DNA of 64,000 nt from Lunularia cruciata (lineage: Eukaryota; Streptophyta; Marchantiopsida; Lunulariales; Lunulariaceae): assembly GCA_948567375.1 (NCBI GenBank), contig OX419758.1, positions 48,613,001 to 48,677,000 on the forward strand, given 5' to 3'. A model generated the notes under the pieces. The model worked only from the letters and a program-made list of their open reading frames with translations. It had not been told where the DNA came from and made no database searches. Below, one piece after another: positions 12,624-23,807 of this stretch (the first letter of the stretch is position 1; each line of letters begins with the position of its first letter). Made by a program: the position numbers and the translations under genes.

Positions 12624-13240
12624 TCAAAGTAGACCATTTTCTCCTTGGTGAAAAATAATATCCTCCACCATTGTGTAAGTTCTAGATCTTGCTGCAAGAG
12701 CCTTCCTCTCCCTAACATGCATACCTTTTGGATAGTTACATCTTGTAACAAAGTCCACAATGTCTTTGTACTCCATTGGAACCTCTTGATTGATTGAGAT
12801 GGTCATGAGCTCCTCATCTAGGAATGAATAATCCAATAGTTCAACTTTGTCATGATCATAGGCCCCAGATAACAAATTAACATTTGTATGTTTCTTGCAT
12901 GGCCTATCCTCAATTGTGTACTCATACTCAGACAAGAGTATCATCCACCTTGCTAACCTTTCTTCCACATTAGGTTTGTTGAAGATGTACTTCAAAGCCT
13001 TGTGATCCTTGAAAATGGTGGCTTTCCCTCCAATCAAGTAGTGTCCAAACTTCTTAAGACCAAAGATTACAACCAATCCTTCTCTCTCAGTGAATTAGTT
13101 ATTCTTTTCTGTTGAAACCATTTACCTACTAGCATAAGCTATTGGATGATCATGCCCATCTTGGTCTAATTGATTAAGATTGCATCCTATAGCTACATTG
13201 GAAACATTAGTGTAGAGGATGAAAGGCTTACTCCTTCTCC
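12624..13240 (-). pseudogene. Gypsy-2 RNase H
   Basis: An open frame of 150 residues (13076-12624) starts with a match to 'KKFGHYLIGGKATIFKDHKA' and runs through LKYIFNKPNVEERLARWMIL to LSEYEYTIEDRP, clear Gypsy RNase H C-terminal motifs followed by the linker to integrase. The N-terminal part at 13240-13080 (FILYTNVSNVAIG, then HPIAYASR) is shifted in frame and carries stops. It follows the protease linker directly, with no RT between. Confidence 0.85.
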
Positions 13241-13960
13241 TCCTTGGTAACATTTGGACCATACTTGAGGGTAGATAACCTCCTCTCTATCTCCTCAAGT
13301 GTCAATAGTGATTTATCTTGGTCCTTCAAAACCTTTGGCTTAGGTGAAAAAGCCATAGCACACAAAAGATATACATCTAAATCAGATTCAGATTCAGATT
13401 CATCCTCCTCCATTCTTGTGTCCACACCTCAAGCTCTTTCTTTTGAATCTAATTCCCAATAATCAAAAGATGGTGTATTTGAATGTGAAGTATTGGTGGT
13501 ATTAATCACAAGAATTGTAACTCTATGGTTTGATGATCCAATCCTCAAGTACACTTTGTGTTATCAATCAATTGTGCGTGTTTCTCTCAACCATGGCCTC
13601 CCAAGAAGTAAATTATAGCTTGAATCCTTGAAGACGTGGAAAGTCATGAGATTTTGAACTCCTATAATTGAAACTACCACCTTATATATCACCCCTATTG
13701 ATCAAACTTGTTGCTTGTTTGCCATGCTCACCACAAATGTTGAAAGTCTTAAGGGTATCATACCCAACTTCTTCATAAAACTCTGTGACATCCCATTCAC
13801 TGTGGCTCCTCCATTAACAAATGTATCCTTGATGTTGTGACCATTCACTCTCACATCAATCTTGGAGGCATATTCACAAGCCTCCCATGGTGCTGGTTTT
13901 GCATCAACCGCCCCCATTGATATTAGGGCTTTTTTTTTTCTTCTTCCTCTTGCTCCTTAT
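13228..13960 (-). pseudogene. Gypsy-2 aspartic protease and linker
   Basis: The minus-strand frame 13917-13702 contains FVNGGATVNGMSQSFMKKLG. The active-site motif is normally DGGATVN; here Asp has become Asn. The family's closing motif LLGRPWLRETRTIDW follows at about 13600. The 13425-13228 frame is an acidic linker (ESESESDLDVY) that in complete elements leads into RT. Here it runs straight into the RNase H start, so the RT was deleted at about 13230-13250. Confidence 0.75.
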
Positions 13961-16061
13961 AGAACTCAAACCACCTCTAAGTACCTTTCTCAAATTAGGA
14001 TTCAAAGCAATCAGTTGGGCCACTATGATATTAGCCTTGTGATTACCAACATCCTCTAACACATTGTAATTCCATTGTTGCTTTGAGATCAAGAAGTCCT
14101 CCATCCCCAACTTCTTCCTTGGAGTCTTTGTTGTTCATGGTGTTGAGGTGCTAGTGTGAGTGCTCCTAGTGGGCATAAGAGTACCTTTGCTGGGAGAAAA
14201 TCCTTGAGAAGAGTGTACATCCTTTGAAAAATAAGCTCTCTTCTTCTCTTGTGCAAAAAGCTCCAAAGTAACACCATTTGAGTTTGAGCACTCTCCCTTC
14301 TCATACTTACTTTCAACCACATCTATGGATGCTATTTCCTTTACCTTTTTTGGATTAGGAGCCACTTGGTTTCACTACCTCCCTCTTTCCCTCTATTGGC
14401 TCCCTCATAACCCTTTCCTCCGTGGTAAGTGTAATTTGGGAAATTCTTTTGGATTACCTCTTCCACTACAACCAAAACAATTTCTATCATTGAAATTGTT
14501 GGTTGGCTGGTTGGTTGGTTAGTTGTCCTCCTCTATATGGAAGCTTCCATAACTCTTAGGCCCTCTCTCCACATTCAGACCCACCTCTCTCTTCTCTCAT
14601 AGTTACACTACATTGATCATGAGATTTACAAGTTGTTCTGTGATGGTTTGAAGTGGATCTTTTGGTAGAGGTGCAAGAATTGGAGCAATTACTTCTTGTG
14701 GTACAATCCTTACTACCAAAGTATAAACAGTTTCACCATACTTGTAGCTTTGAGAAGGATGCATAACCTCTTGTAATACCAAGAGCTAGCCATATGATCT
14801 AGAAGTGAAATTTGGTTTAGTAACATCTAGAATGATGTTATACATGATGGTCAAAATAGATCAGATAGAAGTATCACCAAAAGAGTACTTCTACTAATAG
14901 AGCAGAAACTGAAATAGACTTGAGAACCTTAGAACCAATAGCTAGACATATGATTTAAAGGTGAGAATTGGTTTGGTAACATCTGGAAGGATGTTACACA
15001 TGATGGACTAAACAGATCAGAAAGAGGTATCACCAAAAGGAGACTTCTACTAATAGAGTAGGAACCAAAATATACCTGAAATCTTTGAAGGCAATTTCAG
15101 AGGCCTAAACGGATGAATTAGGCCTTAAAAATGTACACATTCCCCCCAACAAAGAGAAGGTTGGCCTTCCCTCCCCCTTGGTTTGTCTCGTCGAGAGCTT
15201 TCCAACAATACCTTACGTGATTCAGAGACTCCTACAAGAAGATTCCCTAAAAGATTCCCTCTGGTCAAAGCTTGTTTGACCAACCAGATAAGACCTAGAC
15301 CGACATGTCACCCATCCAAGTAAGTAATCCAAGGGTGGAGCTTGCTGATAGGTCACCTATCGGTGTGCCTAATCCTATGGTGGAGGTTCCTTGGAGGAGA
15401 TCTTCCTTGTCTATAGAATAAAGAGAATGTGCTCCTTTGGGGCACCGAATGTTGAATGTGTAATTTGTGTTTCTCTCTCTTCTCTTGTCCTCGGAATATT
15501 ACACCTCTTCATCACCAAATCACTCTCATCCTCTTCCAAACTCTCCTCCATACAAATTGCAATCTTGATAGCTTCAATCATGGAAGAAGGTTTCGTATAT
15601 CTCACCTTAATTTTAATTTGTGGTCTCAACACAACCACAAAATTCTTGGTGAGCATGGCTCCTATGCCAATCCTAGTAGTCTCCACCTCATCTCTACTCT
15701 TTCTCAATATTATGCAAAATCTGGACTCTAATTTCTCCACTCTTTCTACATAGACTGTCACTTTCTCTCCATCTCCTTGTTTGAGGAGTGTAACCTCACT
15801 CATCAATCTCTCATAACTCTCATCTAGAAAAATTGCTTAAGTTTGACTCTCCCAAGAATCTTCTTGCCCATTTCTTCTCTCTCTCTTTTTATATTCTAAC
15901 TCATACCATGTAAGTGATGCATCCACAAAGAAATCCGATAATAGTGAGGCCCACTCATTCTTCCTCCTCTCATTTTTTCCTATACAAGCTCTCTTGAAGT
16001 CTCTCACAAAGACCTCCACATCTTCTCTATCCTTGCCAAAGAAAATTAGAAGTTTCCCCAT
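13961..16061 (-). pseudogene. Gypsy-2 gag, interrupted by a solo LTR
   Basis: The 16061-15837 frame (IFFGKDREDVEVFVRDFKRA, then ASLTWYELEYKKR) and the 15806-15504 frame (EVTLLKQGDGEKVTVYVERV) match the plant Gypsy gag pattern 'F.G....DV..FV..F' and 'L....QG..E.V..Y..R'. A solo LTR splits it at 14772-15503. Downstream of that, a degenerate zinc-knuckle-like CFGC...GN lies at about 14490-14450, and a lysine/serine-rich tail leads to the protease. Many stops are present. The role would have been particle assembly and RNA binding. Confidence 0.7.
14772..15503 (+). mobile_element. Solo LTR of a third family, in Gypsy-2 gag
   Basis: This 732-bp segment runs TGTAATACC...AATATTACA and is flanked by a perfect 5-bp duplication CCTCT (14767-14771 and 15504-15508). 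It is the inverse of the copies at 53639-54378 and 59734-60476. In this orientation it contains a TATA-like/AATAAA stretch (about 15410-15422) near its right third, which suggests that this strand is the element's sense strand. No internal region is present. Confidence 0.9.
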
Positions 16062-16279
16062 CTTAGCCCCTCACTATCTTTCAACTTTTTTTAAATTTTC
16101 TCTCTCTCTATAACTAATAGAGTATATATTAACTAACACCATTTAGGAGTAATCCACCCCAAGGAACATAAGAGATTCAAGTTACTCAAAGATTTTTATA
16201 GCAACATTAAATTCTAGAGTGCATATTAATCAAACCCTCATGGATAGATTATCCATAAGTTCAAATCTTATCTCCATCA

Positions 16280-16678
16280 CTAATCTTGAGAACTAGTTGA
16301 TGAAAATGGTAGTTTTTCTTTACTTATATTAAGATTCTCTCCAAGATCTTTCACCAAATTTTCCAAAAGTGTTATTATTCCACTACACTCATCTCCTTTT
16401 GGAAGTCCTTCCACTCCACAAATCTCACACAACTCCTTAGTCTTAAATCTCTTCCCTTCCAATCTTGGTGAAGAAGGTACAACATGCAATCCCAAGTCCA
16501 TTAAGCCTCTCTTTTCCCTCAATTTCTTGCTCTTAAAGGTCAATGGACATGAACTTTCTTTATGTTCCTTCTCTCCATATAAATAGCACTTAGAGTCACT
16601 CTTTACTCCAAGTAGTGTATATTTTTGGATCCTCTTAACACTCTCTTTGGATTCTATTTTAAACTCTCTTTTTCTCAA
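16280..16678 (-). pseudogene. Small zinc-knuckle-like ORF in the Gypsy-2 leader
   Basis: An open frame of 132 residues lies between the primer site and gag. It is basic at the start and contains CYLYGEKEHKESSC, a zinc-knuckle pattern (CX2CX4HX5C) with the second Cys replaced by Tyr. Later it has CEICGVEGLPKGDEC, a cysteine cluster. It is intact from start to stop, although its neighbours are heavily broken. Gypsy elements usually carry the knuckle at the end of gag, so a separate knuckle ORF in front of gag is unusual. It could be an extra 5' ORF or a displaced gag fragment. Confidence 0.4.
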
Positions 16679-17587
16679 ATTTTCTCAAATTTGAGGTGAT
16701 TTGAGAAAATCACCTCAAATCCCTTGGGGAACATTGCATAGCCTCAATTTCCATTCTTGGTGACTCTTCATATTCCCAAGATGAGTCTTAATACTCAAAT
16801 ATGCTTTTGGTTGCTCTCCCACTCTTCATGCATGAGATTTCAAGTCTCTAGAAGTGACCACTCCTTACAATATCACTAAATTCTCTCAATTGGTATATTA
16901 CAATCCTCTAAAAATTTTCAAATTTGAGCACAATCCTATGGCATCTTCATCTGCAAAATTTCAGATCTCTTCATCAAACCATTTGGCCTAGTCACTTTTC
17001 CATTCAACACACATATTTCAGATTTTGTCTAAAAACCATCCACTTGCTTTAAAAACTTATATTTCTTGTGCAAGAATCATATCTCTCTAATTCCTAGGTC
17101 AAAAGGTAAAATAATATGCTCTTGGAAAGTTTCAAAATATTCCAATAAAAAAATGACAAACCTTATACAAAATTCCAAAGAATGTGCAGTTTGTGGGAAC
17201 AATTTACCGTATCATCTTCCAAAACTTCTAGCTCAATGTGTGTAGAAGCCATTAAAATAATATCAAGTATCCCTTCTAACATATAATCCAAGATATCATC
17301 TATGAAAATTTTAGGTCCAGCTCTCAAAGTTGAGGCTTTAGCCATAATCATCATAATCTCCAAAATCTGCAATCCACCTCACACAATCTCTCCAAATTCC
17401 CTAATGTGTATCGTATGTACAATATCATATCAAAAATATCATAGTGAACTACAAGGTATAAAAATGGGTCCAAGTCTCTAACATAAGTTCAGCCCTCTCT
17501 TCCTCTAATATTCTCTCCAAGTGAGCTCTCATAGCCTTCTTTTGTCTAATATTAAATTGTACACTGAACATTATCTTACCTTCTAGA
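16679..17587 (-). other. Gypsy-2 untranslated leader
   Basis: AT-rich sequence between the primer site and the small zinc-knuckle ORF. One 69-residue open segment (17372-17163, acidic, hydrophobic) is not recognisable. A 15-bp near-palindrome around 16678-16710 (TTTTCTCAAATTTGAGGTGATTTGAG) is AT-rich and of doubtful meaning. Confidence 0.4.
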
Positions 17588-17610
17588 GAGATCCCAACAA
17601 TGTAACCAAA
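17588..17610 (-). other. Primer binding site of Gypsy-2
   Basis: On the minus strand this reads TTTGGTTACATTGTTGGGA. It matches the tRNA-Asp-type site of plant Gypsy elements (TTTGGCGCCGTTGCCGGGGA) at about 12 of 20 positions, with most differences C-to-T or G-to-A. It lies three bases inside the 5' LTR edge at 17614. Confidence 0.6.
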
Positions 17611-17613
17611 AAT

Positions 17614-18290
17614 ATGAGCCAGCCTGTCTCCTACTCATGATGGCTCTAATGAACCTCTGATGGATATTATGGTAATGCATCATAGACTAAGAAGGCAAGA
17701 AACCCCAACTCCATCATACTCCTTAGAGGGTAACACTCCAAGACTCTAACCATTGTTCACTAGAAAACTCAATGAGAGAAATATAGTTGTAAATGAAAGG
17801 ATGATGAGTACCTCATCACCTCTAGTTTATATACTTGTGAAATAATTATGCACCAAAGTTACTAATTAGAGAAACTCAAGTTATTGGGCTAAAAGTCAAA
17901 TAAAATCAAAAATTCTGAAAGAATATCCATACTCATGAGAATATTTCCCAAATCATGTGGTCTTATCTTCACCTAACTATTAAGTTAAGGGTTCCTTCAC
18001 ATGGGCTATCCTTGGACTATAGAAGAATCCAAAGAAAAGGCTTATGGGTCCAAGAGTTCTCAACTCTTTCCTCAAAGCCAATCACCTAGGAATAATACCA
18101 AGTCAATACATTAGAACCTAAAATAATGGTGCTCATCTTCTCCAATTCCTCTAAAGTAAGGTCCCTACTATTTTAGCTATGACTAACTTGAGCTAATCAT
18201 GAATAATGTAGAAACATCCTTTATCTCTATATAAATAATATCTTTCAAGTACTTTTAATATCAACCTGAATATCATAATAGCACATGGAT
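17614..18290 (-). repeat. 5' LTR of Gypsy-2
   Basis: Starts TGAGCCAGCC next to the primer site and aligns with 10830-11520 to about 18290, where the last 20 bp or so (ending GGGTGTTA in the other copies) are replaced by unrelated sequence. That loss of the outer end prevents a target-duplication check. Confidence 0.8.
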
Positions 18291-19699
18291 GAATTCCAAT
18301 CTCTAGATATGGATCATTCTTGAGTTGAGCTAACTTGTGATCTCTACAGATCCAAGTATACTTGATCCAAGACCCTAAATTCTCCTTTTGAGAAATTCAT
18401 ATGAAACCTTCACATAGAGGTGCAAAATCTAACCACCAACAACATTGGAAGTTTTCATAAGATGACTCGACCACAACTTGGAGAGTGATCAAAACTCCAA
18501 AGGTAATCATCAGCTCTTCTCCAACACCTTACATCCCAAAAGTGCCAACTTCAATCAACCAAATCTGATTTGAGATTGATTCAAAAGTGGAATTTCTTAC
18601 ACTCAACACTATAAGCACTTTGTCTACTCTCCAACCTCAATAACAGATCATGAAAATGTCTCACAAAGCTCTTGAAATTGCCTATTTTGTGCTCATGGGT
18701 ATAAATTCTACCCCCTTGATTCAATCAATCATATCCCTCATAGAATCTGCTCAAATAATCTAGTTTCTATCTTCAAGTTGTAGTTGTTAGCTTTTCTCTC
18801 CAATCATGGTCTTCACTTCTTAAGTGCCGTCCTCAAATTCCTTTGATGGTCAAAAAAGTTTTGCATTCTCCACTTTGGACTTAATCTCTTATAGGTTTTT
18901 CATTTAGTGTTTTCACTTTTTGATAATGGACCACACAAATCCACCTTGAAGCTCATGAGAAAAATTGAGTTGTTCCTCATCTTTATTGGCACATAAACCG
19001 TTAAATCCCATACTTGCTCACACATAAGCCTTGAAACAACAATAGGATTTGGGTTTCCCATCACCAATTCCATGGATGTCGCCCAAAAAAGTGTCACCAT
19101 CCAGTCCCATAAGCCATCATGATGTAGAATCTGAAGCCTAATGAGAAAAGGATTCAAGAATGGAAGATTAGGAGCATGAACATCTACTACTCAATTTTTC
19201 TCTCCCAACGCTTGATCTCCATTCTCTATTACAACTCTCACTCTCAACGCTCTCCTCTTGCTCAAGACTCCTCTCACTAAAAAAACCTCCTTGCTATCTC
19301 AACTCTCCACCCCCTATATACATTGGAGCCCTTGAAAAGGATAAGATTGTAACCCATGTGGCCAATTGCATACATGTGCATGGATTTTTCATATGTCAAC
19401 ATCTATGGGATCCATCATACAACCTACTCTACTAATGGGAAGATAAACTATGCTAATTTACTTTTTCATGGGCTATGCAAACCACAACATGTCATCTTAA
19501 AGTAACCTCACCACCCAATTTTGTGTTTCTTTTGTTCAAGTTCTTTCAAGGCTTCTGGAACTTTGTGAAGAAGTTGTAGATCCAATGCCTCCTTTTGAGA
19601 TTCTTTGCTAGTGAATTGGATCTTTTGGCATTCTTCTTCTTCACATTGTAAATCTTGTCTACGAGCCCTCTCTTCCTATTTTTCTCTCAATGTAGACAT
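18291..19699 (-). pseudogene. Gypsy-1 gag, N-terminal half
   Basis: A start codon at 19699 follows the primer site by about 65 bases. It opens a lysine/glutamine-rich frame of about 64 residues (MSTLREK, stop, EERARRQDLQCEEEE...) broken by one TAG. Further down, 19157-18900 is an 85-residue frame (LWDWMVTLFWATSMEL... ending FKVDLCGPLSKSENTK) that looks protein-like but is not a domain I recognise. The segment ends at the Gypsy-2 LTR and continues at 10829. Its assignment to gag rests on position. Confidence 0.45.
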
Positions 19700-19762
19700 T
19701 TACATTTGTTGAAAGATCAGATTAGGATTCGGCTTTGTACTCTTCCACTCCCAAGATTTCTA

Positions 19763-19786
19763 TCTCTAGTAATGGCGCAAAAAAAT
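19763..19786 (-). other. Primer binding site of Gypsy-1
   Basis: The minus strand reads TTTTGCGCCATTACTAGAGA. This agrees with the tRNA-Asp-type site TTTGGCGCCGTTGCCGGGGA at 14 of 20 positions, with five of the six differences being transitions. It lies directly beside the LTR edge at 19789. Confidence 0.65.
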
Positions 19787-19788
19787 CA

Positions 19789-20421
19789 TGTGACAACCTT
19801 GCAAGTATCACTTTTGCAATAATCAATAAGTAATCATTTGTTTGCATAGAGATACTGGTAGAGAAGGTCAAATATAAAGTAAACTATTACAAACAATTCT
19901 CCTTGATTGCATCTTTAATCTCTTAGGTAGAAACCACAACCAGAAGAGAGTAATAAGCATTGAATCATAGTCTCATAACAAATTATCCACACCTATATTA
20001 CCTTATGTAAATTTGCTCATCTTCATCTGCATCTTAATGAAGATCCGGATGGAAGTGAGACACCATCCTCACCTTCTTCTATGAGTTTAGTAGGTTCAAT
20101 CCTAATAAAATTGAGCTACAAATGGTGCAAAATTATGCAAGGGTGCTTGCATCCTTCAATTCTTGATCATCTGCCTTGTTTGCTGGTGAAAATACCTGGC
20201 ACAATTCACCCATTCACCCTCATGCAAACAACTGATGGAAGAACACCGCATGTTCTTTTGTTACATAGGTAGTATGCTCAAGCTTTACCGTTGCCATTAT
20301 AGGCTCAATGATACTTCACCTCATTGGGTCCTTGTAGGTATCCACCTTGTATTTATTCTTGGTGTGAGTAGTTCTGAAAGAATTCCTCACCTTGCCGGTC
20401 TCCTATGATGAATCACCCTTA
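19789..20421 (-). repeat. 5' LTR of Gypsy-1, truncated
   Basis: Begins TGTGACAACC beside the primer site. Positions 19789-20000 align with 755-985 and 20001-20421 with 3262-3680 of the 3' LTR, so about 2.3 kb is missing internally and about 0.9 kb is missing at the outer end. The alignment stops at about 20421 (after ATCACCCTTAGACAAGG). Confidence 0.65.
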
Positions 20422-20472
20422 GACAAGGAAAAATAGTCTAGGAATAGACAAGGAAAAATAGTAAACTAACCT
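20422..20472. other. Junction filler with a short duplication
   Basis: About 50 bp between the truncated Gypsy-1 LTR and the truncated Harbinger copy contains a direct repeat (AGACAAGGAAAAATAGT twice, 20421-20461). Next to it, TCTGCTCTTTCTCCATC appears twice (about 20473-20505). Short duplications at such a junction suggest end-joining repair. Confidence 0.5.
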
Positions 20473-21830
20473 CTGCTCTTTCTCCATCTCTGCTCTTTCT
20501 CCATCGTAAAGGTCATATGTATCTCCTCCTTTGCAACAAGAGTATCTTCTTGCTCACAAAGGAGTCTCTCTCTCCAACAACAATCTACCTTACTCCTCCA
20601 ACCTCTCCAATCTACTCTCACACTCAAGCACTAATCTCTCTTACTCCTCTACACTCTAATCTACTCTTTTGTTCAAGCACTAATCTCTCTTACTCCTCTA
20701 CACTCTCCAATCTACTCACCCACTCAACTAGAAGTCTCTTTCCTCCCTCAACCACTCAGACATAATCATCTAAAACACACATTATGTCAATAGAACAAGA
20801 GGGTGAAGGGACTCTAGGGTGTGAGGAGTGAGCTCTCCTTTCCACGGATAGAGAAGGGGAAGAAGAAGTAGAAGAGCTATCTCAAAGGATGAAGATGGAG
20901 AAGGAACTCTCTCCTTAAAACTATCACTCAATAACCTCATTACTAATCAGGCATGTGTCTCAACACAAATTTGTTGAACACCTATTCATAAGTAGTACAT
21001 ATAGTCATCTATCAACCAATACTCACTTTCAATCAAGTAAATACACAAGTTCATTAATTAAGGCATGTTGAATTAGCTCATTTATTAAATTTTGTAATGG
21101 TGTTGTATATAAAAGAACTTTGTATGTTTTCAAACAATGGAAACATACAAAATATGCCAAAACTAAAATCTAATCAGTCATTCACCATCCTCATCCTCTC
21201 CCTCATTAGCATTCTTTTCCTTGTCCTCACTCTCTCCATCCTCATGATCATCATTATCCTCTTCATTGCGTATAATCTCCTCCTCTCCATCACTCAAGTA
21301 GGACACTTCTCACTCAAGAATGTAACCTCTCTCCACAAAGAGGTGAGTGAGTTTCTACCCAAGGAAGATCTCTTTGAACCTGCACCCCTTAGATCTCCTC
21401 ATTTGGCTTTGCAAACTCCTCACCTCTGTAATGATAGCTCAAAATGCTAACTCTCCCAATCTTAATCCTCCACACCAAATCTCCTCAACTTTTCTTTGGT
21501 GTTGATAACCAAATGCCCATGTACAATCTCAAGCCAAATAGGTGGTATCACAAGTGCACCCATCAATTGGAAGAAAGCTAAAATGTAGGATACATAAAGT
21601 TTCTTGGCAAATATCTCTTTGCAACCCTATCTCTTTGTGGAAACCAATCTGAAACAGCTGTGGTAAGGTACTATCCTCCTTCTTGGTGTCCTCTCTCTTG
21701 GCATTGCAAGGGCATCTCTAATAATATCCACAATCAATTGAAATTGCCTCCCTTTAATCAAACTTATGCAAGAATTCTTGTCCCAAGAACTCACAAACTC
21801 AATACATGCAAGTACTTGTAAAAATCACCA
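20473..21830 (-). pseudogene. Coiled-coil protein of unknown family, copy A
   Basis: Counterpart of 54531-56690. On the minus strand a conserved segment at about 21680-21590 reads VSDWFPQRDRVAKRYL. The downstream part is a decayed version of the glutamate-rich region, then the repetitive ESRLE-type coiled coil at about 20760-20570. Stops and frameshifts are more numerous than in copy B. Conservation of the WFPQRDRVAKRYL block in two separately decayed copies shows it was once coding. I do not recognise the family. Confidence 0.45.
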
Positions 21831-21849
21831 ACCAAAAAAGTGTAAGCCT

Positions 21850-23700
21850 CAATAATCGTACAAGAAGCCATTAGACACCACTTGGCTACGCTCTTGGACA
21901 GCAAAAAAAGTGTAGGGATGCCATGGGATGCTGCTCACGGCCGTGGATAGACAAGGAATTTTTGTAAGGTTGCCATAGAGTGACACCCACGGGTGTTGTA
22001 GAATAGGCGCAATGGTACGTGGTGTTGCTGGAGGACAGGGCAAAATCAAGACAAGACTCCAAAATGGCACTGGATGATGCAATAAGAAAGAAATATTCAA
22101 AAGAAGTTAAGTCTAGGTGATGTAGGGAGATGCACATTGGCACTACCAGGCAGGCATAGTAGCACTAGGTGCAATTATGGGATAAGGGATAATCAGCAAA
22201 ATACACTTAGCATTGCCGGATGATGCCCCTTGACACAATGGGACAGAAACATGGTTTAGGATTTAATTGTAGATGACATGAGGAGATGCTATGGGACAAA
22301 GCCGATTGGTGCCAGGTGATGCCCGTAAATGTTGATGATTGGGGCACTAAACTTTCAAGAAAAATAGAAAAAGAGAACTAAACTTTCAAAAATTGGAGAA
22401 CAATAAAGAAATACATAGAGAAAATAACCTTTGGACATGGGTAGTGTAGCCCATGGGTTATTTTGAAGCCAATTACATTGAGATTGACTTACATCAAGAT
22501 TGACCTCCTTGATTCCAACAATAGCAATTTAAACTTGGTGTTTATCCATCCAACACCATTTTTTGAAATTTGTTGGGTATTGAATGGTATGGAAACCAAT
22601 TAACAATCTCCTTCTTGAGCATTTCTCATGTCCTCACCATCAACAATCTTCTTGAAACCCCAAATTTTTTCCATGGATACTCTAGGGAAATTTCAAAACT
22701 TGAAAGAAACTTGATTTGGAAATTCTGAGGCTCCTTACTCTCTTGTCCCCTCTCACTTGAAATTTCAGAACTCTTTTTTTCTTTCCATTTCTCATAAGCC
22801 CTCTCTTCTCTTTTTGTGAAGTTCATAATCCTAGTCTCAAAAAGCAAATTTTGTCTTGAAAAGCCAATCTCTCCCAAACTCAACAACTCAAACTCCTTAT
22901 TCTTCTCCCAAAAATCAAACGACATTGGAATAGGTACACCCCTTGAAAACTCTAAATTGCTTTCCTCCTTTGAAGAATATCTCTTCTCCTTCAAAAACCT
23001 CAAATTGTTAGTAAAGTGCAAATAGCAAATTTCCTCAAAAATGTTCTTGAAATGGCTCAATTGCAAATAAATTGATAAATTGTGAAACTTCTTTGCAAGC
23101 GGAGAGTTTATATAGCCACCCCACATGAAAATATAAATCTATATCTTGCACCAAAAAGAATCATATGTCATGATGAAGAACCTAAATTTGGGGAGGAAAT
23201 TTCCAAATTCTTGAACAACAACCAATAACGACATACAACATACCATGTCGCCAACTAGTGCACCCAATCGTTACCAAGAGAAGGGGCACCTACAAGCGCC
23301 ATCATGTAGTGATGGGTGCAACCAAACATTGATGGGCAAAAGCCTATACAATACCAAATGAATACACTACATTGGGTGACAATTGACATTGACCAACGTC
23401 TACATGTGACTTTTTCTCTATTATGCTAGGCATCAACATACAATAGCCTACCAATGAGTGCCATCCAATGTACACAAGGCATCACCTAACATCTTTCAAT
23501 GCACATCAGGCACCACTCAATGCCTACAAGTCCACATTGGGCGTCACCTAGTGACTTCTTGCCTTCTTACATAAGATCCACTAATGGTGAACTCTAGTTA
23601 GGCAATAACTTGCTAATCTTAGAATACTAAATTATAAATAAAATGAGATCTAAAATTGGCATCAATGGGCAGCAACCTACAAAACTTGGAATACTAAATT
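21850..23700. other. Harbinger copy A internal spacer
   Basis: Aligns with 56700-58410 of copy B. Two parts (21880-22330 and 23220-23600) are rich in short repeats of the GCCACT/GGGATG type. A minus-strand frame of 166 residues (23126-22626, serine/lysine/glutamate-rich) is open here but closed by stops in copy B, so it is probably not a gene. No known domain was seen. Confidence 0.45.
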
Positions 23701-23807
23701 GCAAACTTGTTGTTTATGATCATGGATCAGATTTTGGAAATAATACTAGATTTACCTTTTCAAACAATTGAAGAAGAATAATATTTTTATTATAGAGAAA
23801 TATGTTC

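Larger units (their letters stand above)
10830..18290 (-). mobile_element. Gypsy-2: LTR retrotransposon lacking reverse transcriptase, nested in Gypsy-1
   Basis: Two direct LTRs (10830-11520 and 17614-18290) flank about 6.1 kb. On the minus strand this contains, in order, a decayed tRNA-Asp-type primer site, a leader with a small zinc-knuckle ORF, gag, protease, RNase H and integrase. The RT domain is missing. The LTRs begin TGAGC and end near GGGTGTTA on plus, i.e. TGTAACACCC...GGCTCA in element orientation. By eye they differ at roughly one base in eight over the first 120 aligned bases, so the insertion is old. The outer LTR lacks its last 20 bp or so. A solo LTR of another family sits in gag at 14772-15503. 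Confidence 0.85.
755..20421 (-). mobile_element. Gypsy-1: large decayed Ty3/Gypsy retrotransposon with nested insertions
   Basis: Reading the minus strand from right to left, the order is 5' LTR remnant (19789-20421), primer binding site (about 19763-19786), gag, protease, reverse transcriptase, RNase H, integrase, polypurine tract (4610-4622) and 3' LTR (755-4609). This is the Ty3/Gypsy order. The segment starting TGTGACAAC at 755 is repeated at 19789, exactly next to the primer site, which is the main evidence that both are LTRs. Gag is split at 10829/18291 by Gypsy-2, and integrase is split by a solo LTR at 5325-6013. All reading frames are broken by stops and frameshifts. The outer 5' end is lost at about 20421, where a truncated Harbinger element begins, so no target duplication can be checked. 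Confidence 0.72.

Noticed and set aside
22626-23126. 166-residue minus-strand frame in Harbinger copy A
   Set aside because: The aligned part of copy B has several stops and no similar protein; composition is low in complexity.
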